A stretch of DNA of 64,000 bases from contig CALIJZ010000010.1 in NCBI GenBank assembly GCA_938017795.1, positions 1 through 64,000 of the forward strand, in the 5' to 3' direction. This document shows positions 62,931 to 64,000 of the stretch, piece by piece. Made by a program: the position numbers and the translations under genes. The notes beneath the pieces are model-generated. The model saw only the letters and a program-made list of their open reading frames with translations, ran no database searches and had not been told where the DNA came from. Position 1 is the first letter of the stretch; each line of letters starts with the position of its first letter. Source of the DNA: an uncultured Bacteriovoracaceae bacterium (GTDB taxonomy: Bacteria > Bdellovibrionota > Bacteriovoracia > Bacteriovoracales > Bacteriovoracaceae).

Positions 62931-63120
62931 GATAAATTGTTGTAGTCATCTTGACGATTTATGTCAATGTTCAACTGTTATTGTCTCTTAATACTTAAGA
63001 ATAAATCATTTAATATTTAAATGTGAAGAAAACTACACAGTTTTAAATGCAATTTTAAATATACATTAAAAGAAACAAGTTATTGTAATTAATAGAATTA
63101 ATATTTTAAAAGGATCAATT

Positions 63121-64000
63121 GTGGATTTCGGTTTTATATCAGAAGGGTTAACAAAATTATATGATAAGCTTGAAGGTTGGGGAGCCGGCATTATTAAGAT
63201 GCTCCCTAATCTTGTCATTGCAACTTTAACAATACTCGTTTTTTGGGGACTAGGTCATTGGGGATATAAACTGATGAGACGTATCTTAAAAAAGACACAC
63301 TTTAATGAAAGTCTTGAGCATTTGTTAGCAAGTATCTTCCGTATAGCTATTGTTATGTTAGGTGTTATCTTAGCACTAGCTGTTATGGATCTTCAAAAAA
63401 CAGTTTTTTCTATGCTGGCTGGAGTTGGTGTCGTTGGACTTGCCTTAGGTTTTGCCTTCCAAGATTTAGCTGCAAACTTTATGGCTGGAGTAATGTTAGC
63501 TGTTAAGTCCCCAGTTAATATTGGTGATATGATTGAAATAAACGGGACAATGGGAAAAGTTATTCGAATACGTTTAAGGGAAACTTTAATTAGAGACCTA
63601 GATGGGCATGACGTTTTTATTCCCAATAAAGATTTTACTACCAATCAATTAATTAATTATACAAGTAACGGACGTCGAAGAATTGAGGTGAAAGTTGGTA
63701 TTGGTTATGAAGATAACGCTCAAGAGGGAATTGAGGTAGTGAGAAAAGCATTAACTTCAGTTGATGGGGTCTTATCTAATCCAGCTCCAGAGGCTTATGT
63801 CGTTGAGTTAGGAGGAAGTTCGGTTAATATTGTAGCTCATCTTTGGTTTAAATATCCTGAAGGTGATTATTTAAAAATTCAAAGTGAAGCCACAGTTAGA
63901 GTAAAAGAAAAATTGGAGGCATCAAGGTTTAATATACCTTTTCCTATAAGAACTCTACAGCTTTCTCCAGAGCAAAACAAGGATGCAAAATCAGCTTTAG
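63121..64000 (+). CDS. MscS-family mechanosensitive channel, 3' end outside window
   Basis: 293 codons are open to the window end. The start is GTG 63121 with AAAAGGA six bases before it. Three membrane helices (about 28-48, 65-88, 90-125) lead to the pore helix MLAGVGVVGLALGFAFQDLAANFMAGVMLAV, then the cytoplasmic domain (DLDGHDVFIPNKDFTTNQLINYT). Only the last residues are missing. It is a typical small MscS. Confidence 0.93.
   Translation, partial: MDFGFISEGLTKLYDKLEGWGAGIIKMLPNLVIATLTILVFWGLGHWGYKLMRRILKKTHFNESLEHLLASIFRIAIVMLGVILALAVMDLQKTVFSMLAGVGVVGLALGFAFQDLAANFMAGVMLAVKSPVNIGDMIEINGTMGKVIRIRLRETLIRDLDGHDVFIPNKDFTTNQLINYTSNGRRRIEVKVGIGYEDNAQEGIEVVRKALTSVDGVLSNPAPEAYVVELGGSSVNIVAHLWFKYPEGDYLKIQSEATVRVKEKLEASRFNIPFPIRTLQLSPEQNKDAKSAL

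Overview
The window is AT-rich (roughly two thirds A+T) and densely coded, with many lipoprotein signal peptides, very large surface lipoproteins, several MscS channels and a MotA/MotB pair. That combination suggests a marine member of the Bdellovibrionota, perhaps Halobacteriovorax-like. This assignment is inference: there is no rRNA or other decisive marker, and I found no intact tRNA, CRISPR array or insertion sequence.

Layout. 1-7026: the 3' end of a BspA-type repeat surface protein and a 1573-residue lipoprotein. 7039-20068: two back-to-back operons rich in iron oxygenases (two Rieske proteins, two carboxylate di-iron proteins, a fatty acid hydroxylase/sterol desaturase, an Mpo1-like protein and a ferredoxin), together with a GH3-type acyl-adenylating enzyme, an SDR, two possible acyltransferases and an MMPL exporter. 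I read this as an undescribed pathway that makes and exports an oxidised lipid-like product. 20075-22545: a secreted phosphoesterase and a lipoprotein. 22929-35437: three more large lipoproteins that are paralogous to each other and to the one at 2305. 35494-43247: a compact operon of outer-membrane barrels, a PEGA/TPR periplasmic protein, a membrane protein that joins FliF-like and FliG-like parts, a membrane-anchored sensor-like protein, and MotA and MotB. No rod, hook, filament or export gene is present. I read this as a flagellum-derived, ion-driven envelope machine whose force may be passed to the outer membrane, possibly to the large lipoproteins next door. It is the most interesting system in the window.

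43301-49103: small and secreted proteins, a di-haem peroxidase with a promoter element shared with its neighbour, and an OhrR-type peroxide sensor. 49447-57004: a stress-type region with two HPF-like ribosome factors, a DksA/TraR-like protein, Hsp20, an MscS channel and a Gcr-family membrane protein. 57088-60917: a LysR-controlled redox group in which a 27-base operator occurs twice in inverted orientation. 61032-64000: a DUF2391 protein and two divergent MscS channels, the last running off the window end.

Three features affect annotation. A di-iron oxygenase gene almost certainly starts at an ATT codon (16195). Two genes look leaderless (35494 and 46864). A DoxX-like gene survives only as a remnant (50099-50389).
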